Position numbers and translations under genes: made by a program. Positions 55,460 through 63,512 of a DNA stretch of 64,000 bases are shown here, piece by piece. Every line of letters begins with the position of its first letter. The first letter of the stretch is position 1. Below the pieces are notes generated by a model that was not told the origin of the DNA, ran no database searches, and was given only the letters and a program-made list of their open reading frames with translations. The stretch is from a virus, in IMG/VR virus record IMGVR_UViG_3300042731_006512, positions 64,001 through 128,000 of that record; one strand, written 5' to 3'.

Positions 55460-55768
55460 ATGTCCCTAGATGGAAAAGCAGGACCAACTGGTAAACACTC
55501 ATTAGGATTTGTTTGTCCAGTGCCAAACGCAAAATGTTCAGGTACACCAGACAAAAATCGTAGGTATACTTTTCATGGAACACCAGAAGCAGTTCGTAAG
55601 TGTCAGCAACAATATCTTATCAAACAAGGATACAAGAAGTTAAATCCCAGGGAGTATGAAGACCCAGAAACAGGTAGAGTTTTAGTTTTATCAAAACGTC
55701 CAGCAAGACATAAACCAGGCAAACAAGATAGGCCAATGCCAGCTACACATATCAAAGTGGTGTGGTGA
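55460..55768 (+). CDS. Hypothetical basic protein (102 aa)
   Basis: ATG 55460. MSLDGKAGPTGKHSLGFVCPVPNAKCSG..., YTFHGTPEAVRKCQQQYLIKQGYKKLNPREYEDPETGRVLVLSKRPA: compact basic protein with three Cys. Probable nucleic-acid interaction. Stop overlaps the next start. Confidence 0.5.
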   Translation: MSLDGKAGPTGKHSLGFVCPVPNAKCSGTPDKNRRYTFHGTPEAVRKCQQQYLIKQGYKKLNPREYEDPETGRVLVLSKRPARHKPGKQDRPMPATHIKVVW

Positions 55769-56254
55769 GTGCCTAGCCTTCTGAAAGAACTGTCTTGGCA
55801 GTTCTCAAAGCCAGCAGGTTTGATATACGATAATATATTAGACAATATACTCGAGTTTTTTCCTGCAGGCTACGCGCAGAGTTTTATAACAAAGTCATCC
55901 AACACCTCTGGTGCAGCAGCAAAAATAAATCGTCAAGAAGTATTCAGAGAAATATATGAACGAGCTGAGCTGATAGGTAAAGAATCAGAACAGTTTCCCT
56001 TCGCAGATAATACTTACTACCTATCCTTTATTCCTGAAGAGTATAATAAATATGATTCTTTTGCTATTCGCATAGAGTTGTTTTTTGAAGATGTCACTTA
56101 TAATATTGGTTATGTACCAGCGCGCATTAATAAAAAGCTATTGGAAAACAGAGAACGTATTACAGACAAAAAAATATTATTTGTTACTAAATCTCTTAAC
56201 GACAGATTTTATTGTTTACGTATTGGAGTAGAGTATGACTACTCCCCTACCTGA
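55769..56254 (+). CDS. Hypothetical protein whose 3' end lies in a transposon remnant (161 aa)
   Basis: GTG start just after the previous TGA. QFSKPAGLIYDNILDNILEFF..., then SKLNDRFYCLRIGVEYDYSPT. The last six codons and stop lie inside the deleted IS605-type element (from 56236), so the native C-terminus may have been replaced by the insertion. Unknown function. Confidence 0.5.
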   Translation: MPSLLKELSWQFSKPAGLIYDNILDNILEFFPAGYAQSFITKSSNTSGAAAKINRQEVFREIYERAELIGKESEQFPFADNTYYLSFIPEEYNKYDSFAIRIELFFEDVTYNIGYVPARINKKLLENRERITDKKILFVTKSLNDRFYCLRIGVEYDYSPT

Positions 56255-56408
56255 AAAGTAGGGGCTTCTACGGGTTTAATACCGATGCTCTGTAGCCCCA
56301 GAGCAAGAATATTTAGAGAAGCATTAAGGAAAGTATATAACGAAACACTTAAAAAATCAAGCTTTTATCCACTCCGTGAACGAAATGGCTTTAAGCTTGG
56401 GAACCGAT
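56236..56408 (-). mobile_element. 173-bp internally deleted copy of the 30405-31589 tnpB element
   Basis: Outer 93 bp match 30405-30497 and inner 80 bp match 31510-31589 with few substitutions. The intact element is 1185 bp; loss of 1012 bp leaves exactly 173. The junction is at GCATTAAG (56321-56328), a direct repeat present at both deletion ends (30490-30497 and 31502-31509). No tnpB remains, so it is a MITE-like non-autonomous copy or relic, still with both element ends. Confidence 0.85.
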
Positions 56409-56416
56409 AAGTAAAA

Positions 56417-56959
56417 ATGTCTTTTAAAGCTTTAGCTTTTAATATTTTGGCACATCACTTAGAAATCATTAACAATATAGCTTTGTCTATCTTTAAAGAA
56501 AAGATAAATGTGATTGATATCAAAACCTCAGAAGTAGAGTTAAATAATACAGATGTAGTTCTGGCTTTTGGTAAAAAAGCACATCGATTAGCAAAAAACA
56601 AGTGCCTAGCTCTGCAACTTCCGGAACTATCTAAACTCGAAGACAGAAAAGGAAACGAAGAGATTCGAGTAGCTACTTACACCTCTTTACTAGAGTTTAA
56701 AAAACAGATTGATTTATTACAAACGATTATAGAAAGTGATTTAAATCTTACTTGTAATGAACTCTTATCTCTCGAGAACTCTTTGAAAAATAAAAAAGAA
56801 GTCATATGGAAAGGTAATACAAAAGCTGGAAAAAGTATTGAGCTTTCTCTAGTGCCGCAAAAAGAAAAAAATGCTGATATTTCTCTGACTTTCGCTGAAA
56901 TGTATGCTATAAGAACTGCTATGGATACTTTAAATGTAGAGAAGATTATTGTTTCTTAA
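56417..56959 (+). CDS. Hypothetical protein (180 aa)
   Basis: Starts 8 nt after the element remnant. Alpha/beta: FNILAHHLEIINNIALSIFKEKINVIDIKTSEVELNNTDVVLAFGKKAHRLA..., end ELSLVPQKEKNADISLTFAEMYAIRTAMDTL. No catalytic motif. Followed by the AAA+ gene. Confidence 0.5.
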   Translation: MSFKALAFNILAHHLEIINNIALSIFKEKINVIDIKTSEVELNNTDVVLAFGKKAHRLAKNKCLALQLPELSKLEDRKGNEEIRVATYTSLLEFKKQIDLLQTIIESDLNLTCNELLSLENSLKNKKEVIWKGNTKAGKSIELSLVPQKEKNADISLTFAEMYAIRTAMDTLNVEKIIVS

Positions 56960-56974
56960 GAAAAAGGAAAGAAA

Positions 56975-58561
56975 ATGCCTTCTGTTATGTCAGAAATATC
57001 AAACTTTATTGCTGCGCGTGTGCCATTAATCTGGGTCACAACACACGAAGAGAACCGTTTTCTTACTGAGTTTACTTCATCGGTAGTATCTTCTCTTAAG
57101 CTATCTCTTTCTGTATGGTCACAAACCTCTGGCCTTAGGTCATTGGTTAGAACTAAAGCTGAAACATTTACTGGAACTGAAGCTCCTATTAATGCTTTCA
57201 AAAAGATATCAAGTCTGCCAGAAGCCAACTATCAACAAGTATTTGTTATGAAAGATTTGTTTCTCAATCCACTAGAAGTTCGCTATCTCCGTGATATGTA
57301 TGAGGATTTAGCTGATTCTGGCAAGACTATAGTAATAGTTTCTCCTTTTCTGGCGCACAATCCTGGAGGAAGCAGAGAAGGTATACCAGCTACTCTAGAA
57401 AAACAAGTATGTGTTGTCGAATATTCACTACCATCTTTTGAAGATATAGTTCAGCGAATAAAGAAGTTCATATCTTCTGTTAATAGTAAAAGAAAATACT
57501 CAGAAAAAGAAATAGAAGAACTTGCACGAGCATTAAGTGGTCTTACATCTTTGGAAATAGATAATGCTATATCTACCTGCCTAGCAGAGCTTAAACATTT
57601 GGACAGTGAATACCTTCTATCTTTTAAGAAACAGTCCATACGCAAGTCTCAAGTATTAGAGTTTATGGAGACAGACGTAGATATAGATAGTGTTGGTGGT
57701 CTTGACAGGGTAAAAGAATATTTTGGTAGATACAAAGATTGTTTTGACAGCAGCGCTATAGAGTTTGGAGTTGAACCACTGAAACTTGTTCTAATGACAG
57801 GGCCGCCTGGAGTAGGTAAAAGTCTGACGTGTAAGACGATTGGGCATCTGTTTAAACTGCCACTATTGAAGCTAGATATGGGCAGAATATTTGGAAGCTT
57901 AGTGGGTGCTTCAGAATCCCGCATGAGAGAAACTCTTAAACAAATCGAAGGATTAAGTCCTGCCATCGTAATGATTGACGAAATAGAAAAAGGACTATCC
58001 GGAACGCGCTCGAGTAACCAAAGTGATGGAGGAACAACATCTCGCGTGTTTGGAACATTACTTACTGCTATACAGGATGGTCTTAAAAATGTATTGATTG
58101 TTGGAACCGCAAATGATGTGACATCTATTCCTCCAGAGTTTATACGAAGAGCTAATGAAGTATTCTTTGTCGACTTGCCCGGCCCAGAAGAAAGATGGGA
58201 TATATTACGCATTCATTTAGAGAAAAGAAAGAGGAAGTTTTCTCGGTTTAATGATATGAGGGATAAGTTTCTGTTAGCTTCCCAAGGTTTTACTGGTGCA
58301 GAAATAGAAAAAGCAGTCAAGGATGCTATTGCTCGTGCCTTCTATGAAAAAAGTGACGACGTAACATCCCAACATATTCTTGCGGCGCTATCTGAAACAA
58401 AACCTATTTCACAAGTAATGGAATCTCAAATAAAAGAGCTTCAAGAATGGGCACGTAACCACGCAAGATATGCAAGCAGTTATTCTGAACAACAAAATAG
58501 AACTGTAAGTATAGAACCAACTGATTCTAAGCGAATGAAGAAGCTAAGGAGTTTAAACTAA
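56975..58561 (+). CDS. Ycf46-like AAA+ ATPase
   Basis: 528 aa. Walker A GPPGVGKS (276-283), Walker B IVMIDE (D335, E336), sensor VGTAND, Arg-finger-type EFIRRAN, and a helical lid (GFTGAEIEKAVKDAIARAF). Preceded by an N-terminal domain (about 1-240) typical of Ycf46/FtsH-like single-AAA proteins. Likely remodels protein complexes. It sits with DUF1257 (59645) and DUF2997 (61944) genes, a conserved companion set. ATG after AAAGGAAAGAAA. Confidence 0.85.
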   Translation: MPSVMSEISNFIAARVPLIWVTTHEENRFLTEFTSSVVSSLKLSLSVWSQTSGLRSLVRTKAETFTGTEAPINAFKKISSLPEANYQQVFVMKDLFLNPLEVRYLRDMYEDLADSGKTIVIVSPFLAHNPGGSREGIPATLEKQVCVVEYSLPSFEDIVQRIKKFISSVNSKRKYSEKEIEELARALSGLTSLEIDNAISTCLAELKHLDSEYLLSFKKQSIRKSQVLEFMETDVDIDSVGGLDRVKEYFGRYKDCFDSSAIEFGVEPLKLVLMTGPPGVGKSLTCKTIGHLFKLPLLKLDMGRIFGSLVGASESRMRETLKQIEGLSPAIVMIDEIEKGLSGTRSSNQSDGGTTSRVFGTLLTAIQDGLKNVLIVGTANDVTSIPPEFIRRANEVFFVDLPGPEERWDILRIHLEKRKRKFSRFNDMRDKFLLASQGFTGAEIEKAVKDAIARAFYEKSDDVTSQHILAALSETKPISQVMESQIKELQEWARNHARYASSYSEQQNRTVSIEPTDSKRMKKLRSLN

Positions 58562-58827
58562 TGCTTACCGCACAACAAGCAAAAGAAATAGCAGATGAAG
58601 TAACTGGGCGGAAGAATATTTCTAGCCTAATGGGCCATATAAGAAAGCGAGCCGAAGTAGGGTTTTATGACTATACTATGCAACTAAAACTATTCTCTGA
58701 GTATACGTGTTCACCTGAAGAACTTGAAGGGTATGGGTTTAAGGTAAAGATATACTTCAGTGAAGTATATAAACGACAGTTTATAGAAATAAATTGGGAA
58801 GAAGGAGAAGAAATAAATGCCAGATAA
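58561..58827 (+). CDS. Hypothetical protein (88 aa)
   Basis: Abuts the AAA+ stop. LTAQQAKEIADEVTGRKNISSLMGHIRKRAEVGFYDYTMQL: helical then beta end. Overlaps the GroES gene by 11 nt. Unknown. Confidence 0.5.
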   Translation: MLTAQQAKEIADEVTGRKNISSLMGHIRKRAEVGFYDYTMQLKLFSEYTCSPEELEGYGFKVKIYFSEVYKRQFIEINWEEGEEINAR

Positions 58828-59161
58828 CTATGACATAGAAAGTATTTCAGTAGAATCCAATCCAGAAAAGATGAAACCAATAGGTAATCAAGTTGTTATT
58901 AAACTTGAGCCATTGCCAGAAAAGACAGAAAGTGGATTATATCTACCGGTAGATAGTAAAGCTCACGAACATTGTCAAGGTACAGTAGTAGCAATGGGTC
59001 CTGGAAAAGTTGCTCCCAAGACAGGCATTCGATATCCAATGGAGCTTAAGGTTGGAGATAAGGTTCTAATAGGAAGGTTTGGCGGCGCAAACTTTGACTT
59101 TGAAGGACAAACCTATCGTATTATTAATGAAGAACAAGTTTATTGTGTAATAGAGGAGTAG
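58817..59161 (+). CDS. groES: GroES-like co-chaperonin
   Basis: 114 aa. GNQVVIKLEPLPEKTESGLYLPVDSK, GTVVAMGPGKVAPKTGIRYPMELKVGDKVLIGRFGGANFDFEGQTYRIINEEQVYCVIEE is full-length Cpn10 with an N-terminal extension of about 20 aa. The mobile-loop region is present. No GroEL gene in the window, so it would work with host GroEL, as known for phage T4 Gp31. Suggests a phage protein needing a custom cap for folding. Confidence 0.85.
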   Translation: MPDNYDIESISVESNPEKMKPIGNQVVIKLEPLPEKTESGLYLPVDSKAHEHCQGTVVAMGPGKVAPKTGIRYPMELKVGDKVLIGRFGGANFDFEGQTYRIINEEQVYCVIEE

Positions 59162-59163
59162 AA

Positions 59164-59391
59164 GTGATTGACTGGATAAATCCAACGGAAGACATGTGGC
59201 AATGTAGAGAAGCAGGCCATAGAGATAGAGATAATGAAGTAGAAAACCTGGAAAGTGAGGTCAGTTTTTTGGAAGAAAAACATAACGAGTTAAAGCAAGC
59301 CCTCTCTTTTGCGGCTTGTTGCATAAAATCTGGTGAATCCTGGACTGAAACCTGTGAAGAAATAATAGGTAAACTTCTAAAGGAGAAATAA
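59164..59391 (+). CDS. Coiled-coil protein (75 aa)
   Basis: GTG 59164 after GAGGAG. DRDNEVENLESEVSFLEEKHNELKQALSFAACCIKSGESW: coiled coil, then WTETCEEIIGKLL. Unknown. Confidence 0.5.
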   Translation: MIDWINPTEDMWQCREAGHRDRDNEVENLESEVSFLEEKHNELKQALSFAACCIKSGESWTETCEEIIGKLLKEK

Positions 59392-59640
59392 ATGACAACT
59401 CTACCCAATGCGCCTTGTTTATATGTAGCGTTAGCTGATTATCGTTCTCCAATCGACCGAGAGAGAAGTACAGGTGAATGGAATAATATTTTTATTGGTC
59501 ACGACTATGCAGAAGTAATGACGGAACTTTGGAAGGCTCGACAACTATGGAAAGAACATCACGAGAAGGCAACATTAGAAGATTTAAAAACAAGATTTAA
59601 ACTTGGTAAGTTCGAGTTAGTTAATACTGCAGAGGAATAG
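59392..59640 (+). CDS. Hypothetical protein (82 aa)
   Basis: MTTLPNAPCLYVALADYRSPIDRERSTGEWNNIFIGHDYAEVMTELWKARQLW. Mixed; no motif. Directly follows the previous stop. Confidence 0.5.
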   Translation: MTTLPNAPCLYVALADYRSPIDRERSTGEWNNIFIGHDYAEVMTELWKARQLWKEHHEKATLEDLKTRFKLGKFELVNTAEE

Positions 59641-59644
59641 AAAT

Positions 59645-60004
59645 ATGTCACATCGAATCGAAGCGCATGTGCGCATAACAGAATCAAAATATATTATTAA
59701 TGCTCTTTCTGCTTTAGGCTGGTCTTACAAACAAGTATCAAATACAGAGATACAGCTTGGAAATAATGCTGCTTTATCTCTAAGACAAGCACAGGATGGT
59801 AGTTGGAAAATAGAAGGCGACCCTTGGTATGATAGAGGAGAACTAAGAAAATACTATGGTAATACACTAGGTTTGGTCGCTGATTTGCAAGCAGCTTACA
59901 ATACAGAAATGAGTAAAGATAAGTTATATTCTATGGGTTTCTACCTAGAAAACGAAGAAGAGAACCAAGAAGAGATAGTATTAACTTTCGACAATGGCAT
60001 GTAG
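59645..60004 (+). CDS. DUF1257 (Ycf35-like) protein
   Basis: 119 aa. MSHRIEAHVRITESKYIINALSALGWSYKQVS, a DUF1257-type opening (MSH.., '..L..AL..LG'), and YYGNTLGLVADLQAAYN. In cyanobacteria, plastids and phages DUF1257 genes lie near Ycf46-type AAA+ and DUF2997 genes; the molecular role is unknown. Confidence 0.6.
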   Translation: MSHRIEAHVRITESKYIINALSALGWSYKQVSNTEIQLGNNAALSLRQAQDGSWKIEGDPWYDRGELRKYYGNTLGLVADLQAAYNTEMSKDKLYSMGFYLENEEENQEEIVLTFDNGM

Positions 60005-60017
60005 AAAGGAAGAATAG

Positions 60018-60551
60018 ATGGCTAAATATAAACCACCTTTCAAGATAGGTGATTGGGTAAAAGTAAAAAGAGTTGCAGTACCAGTATATATTAACAGGTA
60101 TAATAGAAAGATTGAGTCCTCTGTACTAGAAAAAGAAGCAATAGGTCAAATCTGTGGTGCTGTATATAGATATGAAGGTAAAAGAGACCCAGGGTATTCT
60201 GGTACAGGATTTCTTGGAGACTACGGCGAACCACCGAGTTGGACAGCTCAAAAAGCTCATCTACTCTGGCAAATAAAAGCAAGTATTACAGGTAAACCAA
60301 TAGAAGCATTTGAGAAAGATGTCGAACCTATTAAGTTTCAAGAATATATCTATCCACCACTTCCCTTCCGTCCGCTACAAGAACATTGGGGAGAAAAATA
60401 TCCTGCTGCCGTAGAAGAACTAAGAGAAAATATGAAACACTGGGCACGAGATGAGAAGGGTAGATTCAAAGCATACGTGAATATGACACAAGAGGAAAGA
60501 GATATCTGGCGTAAGAGGCTAATGGAACTATATGGATATCGCCATGGCTAG
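60018..60551 (+). CDS. Hypothetical protein, SH3-like start (177 aa)
   Basis: FKIGDWVKVKRVAVPVYINRYNRKIES..., then long basic-aromatic C-terminus ending RLMELYGYRHG. The 'GDWVKVK' start suggests a small beta-barrel. Last gene before the second tnpB element. Confidence 0.5.
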   Translation: MAKYKPPFKIGDWVKVKRVAVPVYINRYNRKIESSVLEKEAIGQICGAVYRYEGKRDPGYSGTGFLGDYGEPPSWTAQKAHLLWQIKASITGKPIEAFEKDVEPIKFQEYIYPPLPFRPLQEHWGEKYPAAVEELRENMKHWARDEKGRFKAYVNMTQEERDIWRKRLMELYGYRHG

Positions 60552-60555
60552 ATAC

Positions 60556-61724
60556 ATAATCGTAGGTTTTCCTCGGCATAGAAACCTCTTCTTTTAAGTG
60601 AAAGAGGAAATGCCGCTCCTTTCTTTCGATTTTTGTTATAGATTAATGTATCATTGATTTCAGGATGATATTGACTTTCCGATACAGAATCAAAAATCCA
60701 AAGCACCTTGCTGACAAAGCTATTGCTGTCAATCAGGTCTGGAACTATTGTTGTGATGTCCAGAGGCAAGCTCACAGAAGAAGACGAAGATGGCCTACTG
60801 GATTTGATTTGTGTAAGTTGGTTGCTGGCAGCACAAAAGAGCTTGGTCTTAACTCTGATACAGTTCAGAATATAGCAACACAGTTTGCAAAATCTCGAGA
60901 CCAACATAAAAGAAAGCCAAAATGGAGAAAGTCTTTCGGCAGTCGTCGCTCCCTCGGATGGATTCCATTCCAAGCAGCTCGAGCTATTAAAGTTGGCAAT
61001 GGCTTTGTTAAATATCTCGGAGTCAAATATCCAATATGGATGCACAGACCAATCGAAGGTGTTATTAAATGTGGTTCGTTCAACGAAGATGCCAGTGGCA
61101 GATGGTATATTAATCTGCAATGTGATGTCCCTGAGGAAATATGTGTTGGCAGTGAGTCTATCGGTATAGACCTTGGATTGAAAGATATGGCAACACTCTC
61201 TACTGGCGAGAAACTTGCCAACCCAAGGTATTACAGACAGAGTGAAGAGAAGCTTGCTAAAGCCCAACGCGCAGGCAGAAAGAAACGAGTTCAGGCAATA
61301 CATAGAAAGATTAAAAATAAAAGAAAGTATGATTTGCATGTAGCTTCTAAGCAACTCGTACAAAGATGTAAGGAAATATACGTTGGTAACGTAAACTCGT
61401 CCCAGCTCGCTAAAACAAGAATGGCAAAATCTATTTATGATGTAAGCTGGTCGCAGTTTCGAGAGATGCTCCGCTACAAGGCCATTAGGCACGGAGTAAC
61501 TTTCGCGATTGTCAACGAAGCATATTCTTCCCAGACCTGTTCTATGTGTGGAATACTCAGCGGTCCGAAAGGACTGGAAGGTCTTGGAGTAAGAGAGTGG
61601 GTATGTGATTGCGGCGTTATTCATAATCGTGATGTCAATGCGGCTATCAACATTCTCCTCTCGGGCCAGAGTGCTGGCCTCCAGTAGACGGGAATCTCTT
61701 TTGTTTACGAAGGGGAAGTATTAC
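60556..61724 (+). mobile_element. Second IS605-type tnpB element (type 2)
   Basis: Left end holds a nested hairpin: CGGCAT/ATGCCG (60574-60579 with 60610-60615) enclosing CCTCTT/AAGAGG (60585-60590 with 60602-60607). The right end starts at the tnpB stop (61685) and runs 40 nt to GAAGTATTAC (61724), identical to 30169-30208. A GGCCAG-AGTG-CTGGCC hairpin near 61667-61682 fits the omega-RNA 3' region. Left boundary approximate. No tnpA. Confidence 0.6.
60665..61687 (+). CDS. tnpB: TnpB-family nuclease with apparent relocated catalytic Glu
   Basis: 340 aa. RuvC D169 (GIDLGLKD) and D323 (HNRDVNAA) are present, and a zinc ribbon C..CG...C.CG. The usual RuvC-II Glu site reads IYVGNVNSSQL (about 240-244) with no Glu, while VNE285AYSSQTCS has Glu where the other TnpB has P. 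TnpB clades with a moved catalytic Glu are known; this matches that pattern. Different clade from the 30408 protein, consistent with two separate element families. Confidence 0.8.
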   Translation: MILTFRYRIKNPKHLADKAIAVNQVWNYCCDVQRQAHRRRRRWPTGFDLCKLVAGSTKELGLNSDTVQNIATQFAKSRDQHKRKPKWRKSFGSRRSLGWIPFQAARAIKVGNGFVKYLGVKYPIWMHRPIEGVIKCGSFNEDASGRWYINLQCDVPEEICVGSESIGIDLGLKDMATLSTGEKLANPRYYRQSEEKLAKAQRAGRKKRVQAIHRKIKNKRKYDLHVASKQLVQRCKEIYVGNVNSSQLAKTRMAKSIYDVSWSQFREMLRYKAIRHGVTFAIVNEAYSSQTCSMCGILSGPKGLEGLGVREWVCDCGVIHNRDVNAAINILLSGQSAGLQ

Positions 61725-61750
61725 AGATACACAGACAGGAGAGATTATAG

Positions 61751-61951
61751 ATGGCTAAAGAAGAGATTATTCAAGTAATAGAACAGGTAACTGTATTAGA
61801 AGAAAGTTTTATTCCTTGCCCTGAACACGAGGTATGGTTATCGTTCTGTAACGACTCTGGAGCTGAGTTGTTTCTTAACTGGTGGTATACAACAGGGCAC
61901 GCTGCTTTTCAGGAGTATTGCAAGGAAGAACTGGAGAAGTCTAATGGCTAA
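61751..61951 (+). CDS. Hypothetical protein (66 aa)
   Basis: EEIIQVIEQVTVLEESFIPCPEHEVWLSFCNDSGAELFLNWWYTTG. Aromatic acidic small protein; after the tnpB element. Overlaps the next gene. Confidence 0.5.
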   Translation: MAKEEIIQVIEQVTVLEESFIPCPEHEVWLSFCNDSGAELFLNWWYTTGHAAFQEYCKEELEKSNG

Positions 61952-62132
61952 AGTAATCGCGCGCATAGACAAAAAAACTGGCAATATATCTTTTGAAGTC
62001 AATGGAATAGCTGGAGCCTCGTGTAAAGATATTACTGATTTACTGTCTTCTGATTTAGAAGTCTTAAGTGAAGAAGACACTGAAGAAATGTATGCTACCA
62101 ATGAACTCTACGAAGAAGTAGAGAATCGATAA
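61944..62132 (+). CDS. DUF2997-like protein (62 aa)
   Basis: AKVIARIDKKTGNISFEVNGIAGASCKDITDLLSSDLEVLSEEDTEEMYA: 'I.V.I...G.v.feV.G..G.sC...T..L' is the DUF2997 layout. A partner of DUF1257 and Ycf46-type AAA+ in other genomes; here separated from them by the tnpB insertion. Confidence 0.65.
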   Translation: MAKVIARIDKKTGNISFEVNGIAGASCKDITDLLSSDLEVLSEEDTEEMYATNELYEEVENR

Positions 62133-62435
62133 ATGGATAGAAAGACTCTTTTTCTTTTTCTGGCTGCCGTAGTCTTTAAAACCATAGATATAATCACTAC
62201 ATTTATAGCAGTATCCAGCTTTGGAACTAAAGGAGAACTAAACCCTATTTTAAGAACTGCTATGAATAGTTCTCTTGGAGTAGAAATAACATTACTTCTT
62301 AGTTGGTTGGGTGTTATTCTAATAACAACATATGGCATTGTTCGACTATCTTATAATAAGTGGTTAGCACCGGCTTTAACTTGTGGAATATACTTACCTA
62401 TAGCGATAGGAAATAGTATCTCCTTGTTTATTTAA
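62133..62435 (+). CDS. DUF5658-like membrane protein (100 aa)
   Basis: Three membrane segments: LFLFLAAVVFKTIDIITTFIAV, LLLSWLGVILITTYGIVRL, PALTCGIYLPIAIGNSISL. KGELNPILR between them is typical of DUF5658. Starts right after the previous stop. Role unknown. Confidence 0.55.
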   Translation: MDRKTLFLFLAAVVFKTIDIITTFIAVSSFGTKGELNPILRTAMNSSLGVEITLLLSWLGVILITTYGIVRLSYNKWLAPALTCGIYLPIAIGNSISLFI

Positions 62436-62448
62436 AATGGAGAAACTT

Positions 62449-63336
62449 ATGAACCAAATCTTTAGAATCACAGAAAATGAAGTCTATATAGATAGTCTGA
62501 TTATAGAGCCAACCTGGAACTGCGCAAAGAACTGTCAAGGATGTTATTTGGAAACGCATAATAATCAAAGTGAAGAGATTGAGTTCTGCGAGCTTGGAAA
62601 TCTGGTTGAGGCATTTCTATCAACGAATAGTTCTTGTTATTCTACTAATCAAATATCTATATCTGTTAACGAAGTCGGTAATCACTTCTCGTGGGACGCA
62701 GCAAAAATCGAAGAAATAATATATACAAACTTCTATTATAAAAACAAAGAACCAAGAAAAGATACAAAGTTTCACCTAACTATGTATAGTCCTTCTACTA
62801 TTGGAAACTACATAGAGGCTTGTAAAGAAGAGTACTCTGATATAGATATCTTTCCCTATTTTGCTGCAGTGGATGCAATCTATTTCTCTAATATATCAGA
62901 AGAAGAAATAGGTATTATTAAGAACTTGCGCGCGTTAAACGAAAACATTGAGATTGGGTGGAACTGTAGACCATGGCATAGCTATATAAGCCCTATCGTT
63001 CCAGGTAGTAAAGTTATAAACGGTATCTATAGTCTTGCTGATAAATCTAGAAAACAACCTCCAATTTTTCGACCAGGCGCGCTACCAGAAAAAGTAGTCG
63101 AAGACATCTGCTATATAGACTATACCAACTGGAAAAAAGACTGGCATAACACTACTTGCTCTGCTAATATTTCAAAGTTTACAGTATGGCCAGATGGAAG
63201 TGTTTCAGGATGTCCCTACATTAAACAATCAGATACAGGACCTGCTACTACCTGGAAAGGCATACTTGCGAATATTGTAGAAGCAAGTAAATCTTATGAT
63301 TTTAATAAATGTCCGATGAAAGAGGTATATAAATGA
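62449..63336 (+). CDS. Radical-SAM-like protein with CxxxxCxxCY site and SPASM-like end
   Basis: 295 aa from ATG 62449 (GGAG upstream; an ATG at 62437 is also in frame). IIEPTWNCAKNCQGCYLETH is near the radical-SAM CxxxCxxC (here C-A-K-N-C-Q-G-C), and FTVWPDGSVSGCPYIKQ...FNKCPM resembles a C-terminal Cys motif. Fits a twitch-type or peptide-modifying radical SAM fold. No precursor peptide recognised nearby. Confidence 0.6.
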   Translation: MNQIFRITENEVYIDSLIIEPTWNCAKNCQGCYLETHNNQSEEIEFCELGNLVEAFLSTNSSCYSTNQISISVNEVGNHFSWDAAKIEEIIYTNFYYKNKEPRKDTKFHLTMYSPSTIGNYIEACKEEYSDIDIFPYFAAVDAIYFSNISEEEIGIIKNLRALNENIEIGWNCRPWHSYISPIVPGSKVINGIYSLADKSRKQPPIFRPGALPEKVVEDICYIDYTNWKKDWHNTTCSANISKFTVWPDGSVSGCPYIKQSDTGPATTWKGILANIVEASKSYDFNKCPMKEVYK

Positions 63337-63509
63337 AAAAAGAAGCAACGCGTTACAAAGAAAAGTTTCTTTGGCTACCTAAAAAACTGCCCACTCCTAA
63401 CTACAATGGAGCAGAATGGAAGTGGTTAGTTAAAACCACCATTGAACAAGTTTATTGTAAATGTGGAATAGAGAGTTTCAGGTGGATAGATTTGAACTGG
63501 GCGGAATAG
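63333..63509 (+). CDS. Hypothetical basic protein (58 aa)
   Basis: Overlaps the radical-SAM stop. MKKEATRYKEKFLWLPKKLPTPNYNGAEWKWLVKTTIEQ...CKCG. Basic/aromatic. Unknown. Confidence 0.45.
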   Translation: MKKEATRYKEKFLWLPKKLPTPNYNGAEWKWLVKTTIEQVYCKCGIESFRWIDLNWAE

Positions 63510-63512
63510 GGT

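Noticed and set aside
56975-58561. AAA+ protein as a sigma54 activator
   Set aside because: No GAFTGA loop; the N-domain and AAA core match Ycf46-type ATPases instead.
60548-61624. Long minus-strand open frame (358 aa) opposite the second tnpB
   Set aside because: It is the antisense of a well-supported TnpB gene with intact motifs; protein looks like shadow sequence.
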